Positions 7,928 to 17,051 of a stretch of 35,526 bases of DNA are shown piece by piece (the stretch's first letter is position 1; each line of letters opens with the position of its first letter). A program made the position numbers and the translations under genes. Below the pieces are notes generated by a model. That model was not told the origin of the DNA. It searched no databases and saw only the letters and a program-made list of their open reading frames with translations. Source of the stretch: Oscillospiraceae bacterium (GTDB lineage: Bacteria; Bacillota; Clostridia; Oscillospirales; Ruminococcaceae). The stretch spans positions 1 through 35,526 of the forward strand of contig WRHO01000021.1 of the NCBI GenBank assembly GCA_009783205.1, read 5' to 3'.

Positions 7928-9073
7928 ATGCAAAATTTTAATTTTTGTTCACCCACCTATTTCGAATTCGGTAAAAATACCGAGAATAAAGCCGCAGAGC
8001 TTGTTAAAAAATTCAAAGGAAGTAAAATACTTCTGCATTACGGAACTGCTTCAATTAAAAAAAGCGGTCTCTACGACAGAGTGATTTCTTCGCTAAAAAG
8101 CGGCGGTATCGACTTTGTTGAACTCGGCGGAGTACAAGCCAACCCGATTGATACGCTCGTCTATGAAGGCATAGAGCTTTGCCGCAAAGAAAACGTAGAT
8201 TTTATATTGGCGGTCGGTGGAGGAAGCGTTATTGACTCGTCGAAAGCAATTGCCGCAGGAACAATGTACAACGGTGATTTTTGGGACTTTTATTCGGGGA
8301 AATACATTGAAACCGCACTTCCGGTAGGAACAATTCTTACAATTGCGGCGGCGGGAAGCGAAGGAAGCTGTAACTCGGTTATCACAAAGGTTGACGGTAA
8401 GTTGAAGCGCGGCGCAACCGGCGAGGTTATTCGCCCCGTGTTCTCGATTCTCAATCCCGAGCTTACTCAAACACTTCCGCCCTATCACACTGCGGCGGGA
8501 GCAACCGATATAATCGTTCATATTTTAGAGAGATACTTTACTAATACACAAGAGGTTGAGGTTACCGACCGCATTTGTGAGGGCTTATTAAAAACAATGT
8601 TCAATCAGACCCCTCGTGTAATCGAGAATCCTAATGATTACGAGGCGCGCGCTAACATAATGTGGGCGGGAATGGTCGCTCATAATAACATTTGCGGCGT
8701 AGGGCGCGAGCAGGATTGGGCAAGTCACGGAATGGAGCATGAGCTTTCGGCATTTTACGGAGCAATACACGGGGCGGGACTTGCCGTAATTAATCCCGCC
8801 TGGATGAAATTTGTCAGCAGAAAGAATCCCGATAAGTTTAAACAATTTGCCAAATGGGTGTGGGGGGTTACCGATATAAAAGAGGCGATTGAAAATTATA
8901 CGGCTTTTCTTAAGAGAATCGGTATGCCGTCATCAATAAAGGAATTTGGAGCAAAGGAAGAGGATATTCCCCTTTTGGCTAAACATATCGGTCTTACAGA
9001 GGAGCATACCTTCGGCAGTTATGTCAAGTTAAACATTCACGATGTCGAGGAAATATACAGACTTGCTTTATGA
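7928..9073 (+). CDS. Iron-containing alcohol dehydrogenase
   Basis: A group III, metal-dependent NAD(P)H alcohol dehydrogenase of the butanol-dehydrogenase/YqhD type (381 residues). GGGSVIDSSKAIAAG is the nucleotide-binding loop. The expected metal ligands are Asp194 and His198 (GATDIIVH), then His267 and His281 (14 apart, in HGMEHELSAFYGAIHG). It probably reduces aldehydes to alcohols in fermentation; the exact substrate cannot be read from sequence. The ribosome site AAGGAG lies 8 nt upstream of the ATG. The stop overlaps the next gene by 4 bp (ATGA). Confidence 0.94.
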   Translation: MQNFNFCSPTYFEFGKNTENKAAELVKKFKGSKILLHYGTASIKKSGLYDRVISSLKSGGIDFVELGGVQANPIDTLVYEGIELCRKENVDFILAVGGGSVIDSSKAIAAGTMYNGDFWDFYSGKYIETALPVGTILTIAAAGSEGSCNSVITKVDGKLKRGATGEVIRPVFSILNPELTQTLPPYHTAAGATDIIVHILERYFTNTQEVEVTDRICEGLLKTMFNQTPRVIENPNDYEARANIMWAGMVAHNNICGVGREQDWASHGMEHELSAFYGAIHGAGLAVINPAWMKFVSRKNPDKFKQFAKWVWGVTDIKEAIENYTAFLKRIGMPSSIKEFGAKEEDIPLLAKHIGLTEEHTFGSYVKLNIHDVEEIYRLAL

Positions 9074-9786
9074 ACCGGACTATGGCATTCAGAATACAGG
9101 TCTCAACACTTGAACAGCTTTCGGAAGCACTTAAAATAAACGAATTTGAATACATTTACGCGCCGTTAAATTTGATTTCGAGCGATATATACGAAAAAAA
9201 TCGCATTATTGTTGTTCCCTCGGCGTTTAAATGTGAACAAATGATTAGCTGTCGAAAAATGGGGTTTACCCGCGCATTAGCGCATACGCTCGGTCATATA
9301 CCGATTATACAAGACGCCGAAATGTTTATTCACGGTGGCTTTCGTCTTAATATCACAAATTCCGTTGCTTTAGAGCAATACATGAGCTTAGGGCTGACCG
9401 ACGCAATTTTATCAATTGAGATTAACCTTAACAGGATTAAAGCGTTGAATCGCGTATTGCCATACGGGTTAATAGTATACGGTAATCTCCCCGTAATGCT
9501 GTTAAGGCGTATTCCGGGTTCTGACGGGCTTACAGACAGAAAAGGTAAATTTTTCCCGTTGCGCGGTACAAGAAGCAAAACGGCAAATGAAGTTGAGGTT
9601 GAGCTTGAGCTTTATAATCCCGATACATTAATTCTTTCCGACAAAATGTCTGATTTTGAAAATCTTGATTTTGTTGTATTTTTAATGTCACCCGATGATT
9701 CTGTACAAAAGGTTTTAGAAATGTACATTAATGAAACGGCACCCTCTATTAAAGAAAACTTCACAAGAGGATTATACCGAAAATGA
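9070..9786 (+). CDS. Degenerate peptidase-U32-like protein
   Basis: The 238-residue protein resembles one half of U32 peptidases/U32-type hydroxylation proteins. Matching features are a repeated start (FRIQVSTLEQL), an ELNL-like SIEINLNRIKAL strand, VYGNLPVMLLRR, the LTDRKGKFFPLR block and a C-terminal FTRGLYRK. The Cys residues that normally follow the VYGxLPLM segment and bind an iron-sulfur cluster or metal are absent, and the N-terminal catalytic half is missing. It may be a non-catalytic or repurposed relative. It overlaps both neighbours by 4 bp, so it is clearly expressed as part of the alcohol dehydrogenase-dut operon. Confidence 0.7.
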   Translation: MNRTMAFRIQVSTLEQLSEALKINEFEYIYAPLNLISSDIYEKNRIIVVPSAFKCEQMISCRKMGFTRALAHTLGHIPIIQDAEMFIHGGFRLNITNSVALEQYMSLGLTDAILSIEINLNRIKALNRVLPYGLIVYGNLPVMLLRRIPGSDGLTDRKGKFFPLRGTRSKTANEVEVELELYNPDTLILSDKMSDFENLDFVVFLMSPDDSVQKVLEMYINETAPSIKENFTRGLYRK

Positions 9787-10217
9787 CAATTAATTATAAA
9801 AAGCTTCACCCTTATGCAAAACAACCGTTTCGCGCAACAATCAACAGCGCGGGGGCGGATTTGTTCGCATTACTTGATTGTGATACTGTAATAAAAGCCG
9901 AGTCACAATCGGTTATACCGACGGGAATTGCGGTTGAAATACCCGAAGGCTACGGCGGTTTTATTTTTCCGAGAAGCTCGGTTTCAACAAAACACGGGGT
10001 TTCTCTCGTCAATTCTGTCGGTCTCATTGATTCAGATTATCGCGGAGAATTGCTTATATCGCTGATTAATCACTCAAAAAAAGACTATACTGTAAAAAGC
10101 GGTGAAAGAATTGCCCAGCTCGTTATAATTCCGATTGAAATCGCCGAATTTGTACAAAAAAGCGAGCTTTCCGACACAATTAGGGGCGAGGGTGGGTTTG
10201 GTTCAACGGGGTTGTAA
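9783..10217 (+). CDS. dut: dUTP diphosphatase
   Basis: Hydrolyses dUTP to dUMP and pyrophosphate, keeping uracil out of DNA and supplying dTMP synthesis. The 144 residues contain all five trimeric dUTPase motifs: SAGADLFA, PRSSVSTKHG, the VGLIDSDYRGEL uracil/sugar site with its catalytic Asp, ERIAQLVI and the C-terminal arm RGEGGFGSTG. The length is typical. It overlaps the upstream gene by 4 bp (ATGA). Confidence 0.97.
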   Translation: MTINYKKLHPYAKQPFRATINSAGADLFALLDCDTVIKAESQSVIPTGIAVEIPEGYGGFIFPRSSVSTKHGVSLVNSVGLIDSDYRGELLISLINHSKKDYTVKSGERIAQLVIIPIEIAEFVQKSELSDTIRGEGGFGSTGL

Positions 10218-10248
10218 TAAAATTGTAATAAATATTTTTTGTAAACGG

Positions 10249-10277
10249 TTGTAAGACAATAATAATCGTGTTATAAT
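10249..10277 (+). promoter_or_regulatory. Promoter for the mreBCD operon
   Basis: TTGTAA (10249-10254) and perfect TATAAT (10272-10277) are 17 bp apart. The leader to mreB is ~38 nt and includes the AAAGGGG ribosome site. Confidence 0.65.
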
Positions 10278-10321
10278 ACTACTGAACAAATTTACAAATA
10301 TTAGGAAATAAAGGGGAAAAA

Positions 10322-11344
10322 ATGCTTTCGAAAGACATCGGTATTGATTTAGGTACGGCTAATACCCTCGTTTACATGAGGGGAAAGGGTATTATTATTC
10401 GTGAGCCGAGCGTTGTTGCGGTTGATGTAAAACAAGACAGGGTTAGGTATGTTGGGCAGGAGGCTAAGGACGTTATAGGAAGAACTCCCGGCTCAATTGT
10501 CGCGGTCAGACCGCTTAAAGACGGCGTTATCGCCGATTTTGACATGACTACGAGTATGCTTGAGTCGTTTATAAAAAAAGCAATAAAAAATCGTGCGTTT
10601 GTAAAGCCGCGTGTAATTATTTGTATTCCGTCGGGTATTACCGCCGTTGAACGAAGGGCGGTGAAAGAGGCGGCGCAAAACGCGGGCGCAAAAAAGGTGT
10701 TTATAATCGAAGAACCTATGGCGGCGGCAATAGGCGCGGGACTTCCCGTGGGAGACCCATCCGGTTCCATGATAGTAGATATTGGCGGCGGAACAACAGA
10801 GGTTGCGGTTATTTCATTAGGCGGGATTGTTACCTCGCGTTCGGTAAGGGTCGGCGGAGACGAGTTTGACTCGTCTATTTCCAATTATATAAAGAAAAAG
10901 TATAACCTTTTAATTGGCGAACGCACGGCGGAGAATATAAAGATTAATATTGGCTCGGCATATGCTTTTGAGAACGAAGAGCTTCAAATGGATATAAAAG
11001 GACGCAATCTTTTAAACGGTCTCCCCGAAAATATTCTTATAACGAGCGTCGAAATTAGAGAGGCACTTTCCGACCCGTTAAGTCATGTCATTGAAGCTGT
11101 GAAGGTAACGCTCGAAAAAACGCCACCCGAATTAGCCGCAGATATTATTGACCAGGGGATTATGTTAGCGGGGGGCGGCGCGCAACTAAAGGGACTCGAT
11201 AAGCTTATTCATTCGGAAACGGGTATGCCCGTTTTAATCGCAGAACGCCCCATTGATTGCGTTGCGGACGGAACGGGGAAGGTGCTTGAAAATATAGACA
11301 AATTGGGCGAGGTATTAAACGACGAAGAAACGAGATATTACTGA
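10322..11344 (+). CDS. mreB: Rod-shape protein MreB
   Basis: Bacterial actin that forms membrane-bound filaments guiding lateral cell-wall synthesis. The 340 residues have the actin-fold ATP motifs: GIDLGTANT (phosphate 1), the [11 protein letters not shown] strand (phosphate 2) and the C-terminal adenosine loop [10 protein letters not shown]. Length and colinearity with mreC, mreD and the elongation PBP show this is MreB rather than the solitary paralogue Mbl. The ribosome site AAAGGGGA lies 5 nt before the ATG. mreC follows after 18 bp. Confidence 0.97.
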   Translation: MLSKDIGIDLGTANTLVYMRGKGIIIREPSVVAVDVKQDRVRYVGQEAKDVIGRTPGSIVAVRPLKDGVIADFDMTTSMLESFIKKAIKNRAFVKPRVIICIPSGITAVERRAVKEAAQNAGAKKVFIIEEPMAAAIGAGLPVGDPSGSMIVDIGGGTTEVAVISLGGIVTSRSVRVGGDEFDSSISNYIKKKYNLLIGERTAENIKINIGSAYAFENEELQMDIKGRNLLNGLPENILITSVEIREALSDPLSHVIEAVKVTLEKTPPELAADIIDQGIMLAGGGAQLKGLDKLIHSETGMPVLIAERPIDCVADGTGKVLENIDKLGEVLNDEETRYY

Positions 11345-11362
11345 GGGGTGAATTATTAGACA

Positions 11363-12241
11363 ATGAGGGAGTTTATTCATAGTCTTAAATTTAAGATTAT
11401 TGTTTGCGTTTTCGCGCTTCTTTTCGGGTTTATGATTTATGCCGCCGCTTCGAGCAATGTATCATTGCCGGAAGCGGCTTTACGAACAGTGACGAGTCCG
11501 TTTGCGCGACTTTCCTCTTCGATTTCCAACTTTGTAAAAAATAATGCAGATAAAATCGTTAACGCCGATAAATATAAAAACGAAAACGAACAGCTTCGGC
11601 GAGTTATATCCGACCTTCACAAGCAAATTGTTGACATTGACGAGTTAATTATAGACAACGGTCTTTTGCGCGAAATGCTCGATATAATGGCAGAAAACCC
11701 CGATTTTGAATGGCCGAACAACACTTGTACAATAAGCTCGTGGAACGCAAATGACATTTTCAGAGGGTTTACCATTAACCGCGGCTCCGATGACGGAATT
11801 TCTTTACAGGACTTGGTTATCACAAAAATAGGTGTTGTCGGAATAGTGACCTCTGTCGCGCCGAATTATGCGGGTGTATCTACGATTCTTGCTCCCGAAA
11901 CGGAAATTGGCGTCCTCACCACAAGAAGCAATGTACAGGGGATTTTACAAAACGATATTTTATATTCAAAAGACGGGTTATGCAGAATAAGCCACATTAA
12001 AAGCGATGCCGATATTAAAGAGGGCGACATTATTATTACAATGGGTACTATCACCTATCCCCCCGGGCAAATAATTGGCGAAGTTATAAAGGTTTTTGAC
12101 GACCCTAACGGATTATCCAGACACGCTTTAGTTAAACCGAGCGAAAATTTGTCGGGCTTGACCAATGTTTTAGTGGTTACGAATTTTGAAGGAAAAGAAC
12201 AAATTCAAATGATTACAGACGACGAAAATAATAATGATTAG
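11363..12241 (+). CDS. mreC: Rod-shape-determining protein MreC
   Basis: A single-pass membrane scaffold that links MreB to the elongation PBP outside the membrane. The 292 residues have an N-terminal membrane helix (~10-30), a coiled coil (~60-105, ending in the DELIIDNGLLREML heptads) and the double beta-barrel MreC domain (~118-275, with GSDDGI and LTTRSNVQGIL). The ribosome site GAGGGGTG follows the mreB stop. It overlaps mreD by 8 bp. Confidence 0.95.
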   Translation: MREFIHSLKFKIIVCVFALLFGFMIYAAASSNVSLPEAALRTVTSPFARLSSSISNFVKNNADKIVNADKYKNENEQLRRVISDLHKQIVDIDELIIDNGLLREMLDIMAENPDFEWPNNTCTISSWNANDIFRGFTINRGSDDGISLQDLVITKIGVVGIVTSVAPNYAGVSTILAPETEIGVLTTRSNVQGILQNDILYSKDGLCRISHIKSDADIKEGDIIITMGTITYPPGQIIGEVIKVFDDPNGLSRHALVKPSENLSGLTNVLVVTNFEGKEQIQMITDDENNND

Positions 12242-12830
12242 AGGCAATAACAACAGACGTTTCGGCGCGATTTGGAAAAAAGAACGCTTTCGCATTTTTA
12301 TGCGTTGGTTTTTTTATTCTGTTGCGTTGCTTCTTTTTTATATGTTTATGGCGGGCGGTTTTTTCGGCAGATGGCAACCGGTTTTGATTATCCCGTTAGC
12401 GGTAGCCGTGGCAATGCGCGAGCAGGAGCTTCCCGCTTCAATTTTCGGGGCGGTTTGCGGATTAATTATCGACATAGCCTGTGGAAACCTTTTCGGTTTT
12501 TCGGGGATATGGCTCCTCCCGGGATGCTTGGCGGCGTCGTTATTAGTTTCGCATCTGATAAAAATAAACTTTTTAAACTTTATGTGGGTAAACGCAACGG
12601 TTTGCGCGATTATGACCTTGACCGAATATTTCTTCGGATACGTTATGTGGGACGTGAGTAACGCAAGGCTTGCGTTGTTTGGTTTTATTATTCCCGCGCA
12701 TTTGTCGGCGATTATTCTTTCGCCGTTAATCTATTTCGGAATAAAGTATATATCGACAAAGCTCTCTCCGTTTGTTCATTATCGTATATCGGATATAAAT
12801 GAAGACGAAACGGTTGACAACAATTCCTAA
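12234..12830 (+). CDS. mreD: Rod-shape-determining protein MreD
   Basis: A polytopic membrane partner of MreC in the elongasome. The 198 residues have a basic N-terminus and about five to six hydrophobic segments, starting at ~20-40. Polar/charged signature residues (RMREQELPAS-like loop, LIIDIACGNLFGF) fit the MreD pattern. Weak sequence conservation is normal for the family, so the call leans on position between mreC and the PBP. The ATG lies inside the mreC stop region, suggesting coupled translation. Confidence 0.9.
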   Translation: MIRGNNNRRFGAIWKKERFRIFMRWFFYSVALLLFYMFMAGGFFGRWQPVLIIPLAVAVAMREQELPASIFGAVCGLIIDIACGNLFGFSGIWLLPGCLAASLLVSHLIKINFLNFMWVNATVCAIMTLTEYFFGYVMWDVSNARLALFGFIIPAHLSAIILSPLIYFGIKYISTKLSPFVHYRISDINEDETVDNNS

Positions 12831-12862
12831 ATGCAATCTACAAAAAAAGAAGGTGATACTAT

Positions 12863-14974
12863 ATGTCAAAGCTTTCACGCGCCGTAAGATTATCCGTAGT
12901 GATTCTACTTATGGTGACATTAGCGTTCCTCGGCGTTGTGCGTCTTTTGCGTATTCAGGTTGTTGACGCGGGAATGTATTCGGAACAAATAAAAGAAACC
13001 TATACCGCAACCCAAACGATTCAAGCGGTGAGAGGGAAGATTATCGACTCCGAGGGGAGACTTCTCAACGGTAACGAAATTGTCCATAAAATCATTCTTC
13101 AACGCGCATTTTTACCATTCGGAAGCGAAAACGAAATAATTGCCGAATTATTGAACGTCATGAAAAAGTATAAATGCGAATGGTTCGACAGTCTTCCAAT
13201 CAGACTCGAGCAAAACTATAAGACAAAATCGTTTCAATTTAAAAATGTCGGCGAGGACGACTTGGACAGATTTAAAACAAGGTTGGGGTTGAATTATGAT
13301 GCAACCGTCGAGAATTGTATAAAAGCGTTGGCGGAAAATTACAAAATAGACACAAAAAAATATGATGAACAGATGATTCGCTATATAGGCGGCGTTCGTT
13401 ATGAAATGGAGCTTCGTGATTTTTCCTTCCAAAACCGATATGTTCTCGCCGAGGATATTACAATGGACGTCATTATTGAGCTTAAGGAAAAGTCGCTCGT
13501 TTTAAAAGGCGTCGATATTGTTGAGGAGCCGATTCGTATATATAACGACGGAATAGCAATGCCGCATATTCGCGGGCGTATAAATTCGATAAATAAAGAA
13601 CAATATGAATCTTTAAAGGACTCGGGATACAACCTGAACGATTTTATAGGTTTCTACGGAATTGAAGAAAGTATGGAGAGTTCTTTAAAAGGGGATAACG
13701 GAATACGTAAGATTACACGCGACTCGTCTTGGGAGATAATATCTGATGAAATTACAAAACCCGTAATTGCCGGTAATAACGTCAAGCTTACTATAGACAG
13801 CGAGTTTCAAAAAACGGTACAGGAAATCTTAGCTAATCACATTAACTGGATTAGTCAAAAGAAAAATTGGCAGACGCGTCGCGCCTTTACCGAAACAACC
13901 GCCGGTGCAATTGTTGTACTTGACGCCACTAACGGGGCGGTTTTAGCAATGGCGAGTAACCCCGGCTATGATATCAATGATTATGTCGATATTTTAGTCG
14001 CCGAAAACTCTGACGAACCGCCGTTCCCGCATCAGCCGCTTTTGAACAGATGCGTTTTACAAGGGTATCGCCCCGGTTCAACATTTAAAACAATTACGGC
14101 TACATCTGCGCTTATTAACAATACAATAACCGTTAAAGACACCGTTTTTTGTGGGGGGGTATACAACTTTTATCCCGATTATCCCGCACGTTGTACGGGA
14201 CAACACGGCTCAATTAATGTAACAAGGGCGTTGCTCAAATCCTGTAACATATTTTTCTATGACGTGGGAAGGCGCATGGGGATAGATATGACAAACCTCT
14301 CCGAAACCGCAAAACAATACGGTGTAGGAACTAACCTCAACTGTGATATTGTAATGACTAACGGAAGAATGACCACCCCCGACGTGTACAAAGACCTTTT
14401 GGGACATGAAATGGGGCCGGGCAATGTAATTCAAGCGGCAATAGGACAATCCGAAACCTTGTTGACCCCTCTTCATTTAGCGACGGTTGCTATGACAATC
14501 GCCAATAACGGCGTCAGATATCGTCCTCATTTGGTCGATTCCGTAACAAATTATGACGGTACAGAAACTGTATATCAGACTCCGGTTGAAATAATAGAGG
14601 ATTGGAGTGAAGGAAACGAAGAAGCGTTCAAGTTAGTGCAGGAGGGGATGCATATGCTCGCACAGGAGAATAATAATCTTTTTCAATACCTCCCTTCCCT
14701 TCCGGCATATAAGACCGGTACTCCCGAAATTGAAGCGGGAAAGTTGTTTAATTCTGCCGTTTTGGGATACTATCCTTATGAAAATCCAAAAATCGCTTTT
14801 GCCGTGGTACTCGAAGGGGGCGAATATGCAACCCGCGCAATTCGTAACGTCATCGACGCGTATTTTTACGGACATTATGAACCGGTAATTGACAAAGACG
14901 GAAATGTTACAAATCACTGGGAGCGGTGGGCGAACCCCAATATGAAGCCAATTCCCGGACGTTATAATAATTAG
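12863..14974 (+). CDS. mrdA: Penicillin-binding protein 2 (elongation transpeptidase)
   Basis: A class B PBP that cross-links peptidoglycan during cell elongation. The 703 residues have an N-terminal cytoplasmic tail and one membrane anchor (~10-28), a PBP dimer/pedestal domain (~50-300) and the transpeptidase domain (~330-680). Active-site motifs are Ser406-x-x-Lys409 in GSTFKT, Ser460-Cys-Asn462 and Lys617-Thr-Gly. It is about 50 residues longer than E. coli PBP2. It is the last gene of mreBCD and has a GAAGGTGAT ribosome site. A SpoVD-like division PBP is less likely because of the operon. Confidence 0.94.
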   Translation: MSKLSRAVRLSVVILLMVTLAFLGVVRLLRIQVVDAGMYSEQIKETYTATQTIQAVRGKIIDSEGRLLNGNEIVHKIILQRAFLPFGSENEIIAELLNVMKKYKCEWFDSLPIRLEQNYKTKSFQFKNVGEDDLDRFKTRLGLNYDATVENCIKALAENYKIDTKKYDEQMIRYIGGVRYEMELRDFSFQNRYVLAEDITMDVIIELKEKSLVLKGVDIVEEPIRIYNDGIAMPHIRGRINSINKEQYESLKDSGYNLNDFIGFYGIEESMESSLKGDNGIRKITRDSSWEIISDEITKPVIAGNNVKLTIDSEFQKTVQEILANHINWISQKKNWQTRRAFTETTAGAIVVLDATNGAVLAMASNPGYDINDYVDILVAENSDEPPFPHQPLLNRCVLQGYRPGSTFKTITATSALINNTITVKDTVFCGGVYNFYPDYPARCTGQHGSINVTRALLKSCNIFFYDVGRRMGIDMTNLSETAKQYGVGTNLNCDIVMTNGRMTTPDVYKDLLGHEMGPGNVIQAAIGQSETLLTPLHLATVAMTIANNGVRYRPHLVDSVTNYDGTETVYQTPVEIIEDWSEGNEEAFKLVQEGMHMLAQENNNLFQYLPSLPAYKTGTPEIEAGKLFNSAVLGYYPYENPKIAFAVVLEGGEYATRAIRNVIDAYFYGHYEPVIDKDGNVTNHWERWANPNMKPIPGRYNN

Positions 14975-15038
14975 TGGTTATATTTCACAAAATATTTTCC
15001 TTTTTTATGTATATTTTTTACAAATATTTTATTTTCAC

Positions 15039-15067
15039 TTGCTTTATTAAAATTTTTTTGTTATGAT
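15039..15067 (+). promoter_or_regulatory. Promoter for the mgsA-like/hisS pair
   Basis: TTGCTT (15039-15044) and TATGAT (15062-15067) are 17 bp apart in an AT-rich gap. The leader of ~90 nt is purine-rich. I see no T-box specifier or antiterminator in it despite hisS downstream. Confidence 0.5.
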
Positions 15068-15162
15068 TAACGCGGTACAGTGCTGAGAGCCTATGTTAAA
15101 GAGAGTAAAGAGAGCTTTTAAAGGCAACCTACAAAAAATAAATGAAAGGCATAATCATAACT

Positions 15163-15582
15163 ATGAATATTGCTATTATCGCTCATGATTCTAAAAAGGA
15201 GTTAATGATACAGTTTTGTATAGCCTATTACGGAACTTTTGCCAAGCACACTTTGTTCGCTACCGGTTTGACCGGAAAATTGGTCGAAGAACCCACAAAG
15301 TTAAAAATCAAAAAGTTTCTTAACGGTGACCAGGGTGGGGTTCAACAGATTATGTCGCTCATTTCTTGTAACGAAATTGATGTACTCTTCTTTTTCCGCG
15401 ACCCGTTTAATGCAAGAGAGGCGTCTCGAACCGACGATATAAATATCCTCCATATGTGCGACAAGCACAATATACCGTTAGCGACAAACATCGCCACAGG
15501 TGAGGCGTTAATACACGCGCTCGAACGCGGCGACCTCGATTGGCGAGTAATAGAAAGAGAAAACAACAAACCAATAATTTAG
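15163..15582 (+). CDS. Methylglyoxal synthase-like protein lacking two catalytic residues
   Basis: The 139 residues align along their whole length with methylglyoxal synthase (dihydroxyacetone phosphate to methylglyoxal). AHD with Lys12, ATGLTG, FFFRDP and LATNIATGEALI are all present. However, the SGPxGGDQQ catalytic segment reads NGDQGGVQQ. Without gaps, Val60 takes the place of the catalytic Asp71 of E. coli, and Ala87 that of His98. Phosphate-site Thr34, Thr37 and Gly55 remain. It may be inactive, altered in specificity, or use the shifted Asp56. The start at 15163 follows family alignment; an in-frame ATG at 15142 adds seven residues. hisS follows closely. Confidence 0.8.
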   Translation: MNIAIIAHDSKKELMIQFCIAYYGTFAKHTLFATGLTGKLVEEPTKLKIKKFLNGDQGGVQQIMSLISCNEIDVLFFFRDPFNAREASRTDDINILHMCDKHNIPLATNIATGEALIHALERGDLDWRVIERENNKPII

Positions 15583-15604
15583 ATGTTCTCACAGGAGTAT
15601 GCTA

Positions 15605-16888
15605 ATGACGCTTATTACAAAAGCACCTCGCGGCACCCTCGATAAGCTCCCTTCCGACACTTTGAAATGCAGGGTTATTGAAGAAAACGCGCTTAATACC
15701 GCCGTTGCATACGGCTATCGCGAAATACGAACGCCGGTATTTGAGCATACCGAGCTTTTTAAAAGAAGCGTCGGGGATACAACCGATATTGTTCAAAAGG
15801 AAATGTACACCTTTGATGACAAAAAAGGGAGAAGTCTCACGTTAAAGCCCGAAGGAACGGCTTGTGTTGCGCGCGCGGCAATAGAAAACGGCTTATTTAA
15901 TGAGGCGTTACCGCTCAAGCTGTGCTATATCACCAACTGTTATCGTTATGAAGCCCCACAAAGCGGGCGATACCGCGAATTTTCGCAATTCGGTGCGGAG
16001 GTATACGGTGCCGATACGCCATTATGCGATGTTGAATTAATCGCACTTGCACACAATATATTTGAAAAGCTCGGTATACCCGCAAATGCTTATACAATCG
16101 AAATAAACAGTATCGGCTGTCCCGAATGTCGACGGTTATATCAAGACGCACTCAAAAAGTATTATGAAGGCTTCAAGGACAAGCTTTGCGGCGATTGTCA
16201 CGAGCGACTCGAACGCAACCCCATGCGTTTGCTCGATTGTAAAAACCCCCACTGTGGTGAGTTCAAAAGCAATGCGCCCGTAATTCTCGATTATAATTGC
16301 AGTTCCTGCGCCGAGTTTTTCACCGGGGTGAAGGCGGGTTTAGACGCATTGTCAATCCCATATAAGGTCAATGCGAGAATTGTACGCGGCTTGGATTATT
16401 ATACAAACACCGTTTTTGAATTTATATATCGTGACTCGAGCAAAAGCACAGACGAATCGTTCGGGCTTGTGTTCGGTGCCGGCGGAAGATACAACGGTCT
16501 CATAAAAGAATTGGGGGGGAGCGATACCGCCGCATCGGGGTTCGCGCTCGGTATTGAGCGTTTAACAACCGTTATTGATAAAACGGGCGTTTTCCCCTTA
16601 CCGCAAAAACCCGATATTTATATAGCGACAATCGGCGAAAGAGCCGCAATATTCGCATTAAAAACGGCTCAAGAGTTGCGCCGCCGCGAACCGAGCATTT
16701 GGGCAGAATGTGATATCGTCGGACGGAGCGTTAAAGCGCAAATGCGGTTTGCGGATAAGATAGGGGCGCGATTCAGCATGGTTATAGGCGACAATGAGCT
16801 TGACAATGGGACGGCTGTGCTAAAGAACATGGCAACAAAAGAAAATAAAGAGATTGATTTATCAAATATAGACTCCTTCATAGGTTGA
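15605..16888 (+). CDS. hisS: Histidyl-tRNA synthetase
   Basis: A class II synthetase charging tRNA-His. The 427 residues contain motif 1 (YREIRTPVFEHTELF), motif 2 (YRYEAPQSGRYREFSQFGAE), the histidine-specific VRGLDYYTNTVFEF segment, motif 3 (FALGIERL) and the C-terminal anticodon-binding domain (~335-427). An insertion at ~175-215 is Cys-rich (CPECRR, CGDCHER, CKNPHCGE), a zinc-ribbon-like element common in clostridial HisRS. An ATG at 15599 is only 1 nt from the AGGAG site; the in-frame ATG at 15605 has proper 7-nt spacing and is preferred. Confidence 0.96.
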   Translation: MTLITKAPRGTLDKLPSDTLKCRVIEENALNTAVAYGYREIRTPVFEHTELFKRSVGDTTDIVQKEMYTFDDKKGRSLTLKPEGTACVARAAIENGLFNEALPLKLCYITNCYRYEAPQSGRYREFSQFGAEVYGADTPLCDVELIALAHNIFEKLGIPANAYTIEINSIGCPECRRLYQDALKKYYEGFKDKLCGDCHERLERNPMRLLDCKNPHCGEFKSNAPVILDYNCSSCAEFFTGVKAGLDALSIPYKVNARIVRGLDYYTNTVFEFIYRDSSKSTDESFGLVFGAGGRYNGLIKELGGSDTAASGFALGIERLTTVIDKTGVFPLPQKPDIYIATIGERAAIFALKTAQELRRREPSIWAECDIVGRSVKAQMRFADKIGARFSMVIGDNELDNGTAVLKNMATKENKEIDLSNIDSFIG

Positions 16889-16899
16889 ACTTTATAGAC

Positions 16900-16936
16900 A
16901 GTCGGAAATTTGTGGAATATGCACAAATTTCCGACT
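16900..16936 (+). terminator. Terminator after hisS
   Basis: A perfect 15-bp stem (16900-16914 with 16922-16936) has a 7-nt loop, followed by AATATTTTGTT. It lies 11 bp after the hisS stop. Confidence 0.8.
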
Positions 16937-16969
16937 AATATTTTGTTACATTTGCTACTTACATAATAC

Positions 16970-16998
16970 TTGCAATATCGCTAAATAAGTGATATAAT
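16970..16998 (+). promoter_or_regulatory. Promoter for the CotH-family gene
   Basis: TTGCAA (16970-16975) and perfect TATAAT (16993-16998) are 17 bp apart. The leader is ~47 nt and ends in the AAAGGA ribosome site. The vegetative-type elements argue against sporulation-only expression. Confidence 0.65.
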
Positions 16999-17051
16999 AT
17001 ATCGTGTAAAACTATATACGTGATTTTAAATAAGAAAGGAATATACTTATC

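Noticed and set aside
10372-10884. Long minus-strand reading frame opposite mreB
   Set aside because: The plus strand encodes a clear MreB; the opposite frame is low-complexity and has no ribosome site.
15068-15162. T-box riboswitch expected before hisS
   Set aside because: I could not find a T-box core sequence, specifier loop or terminator/antiterminator pair.
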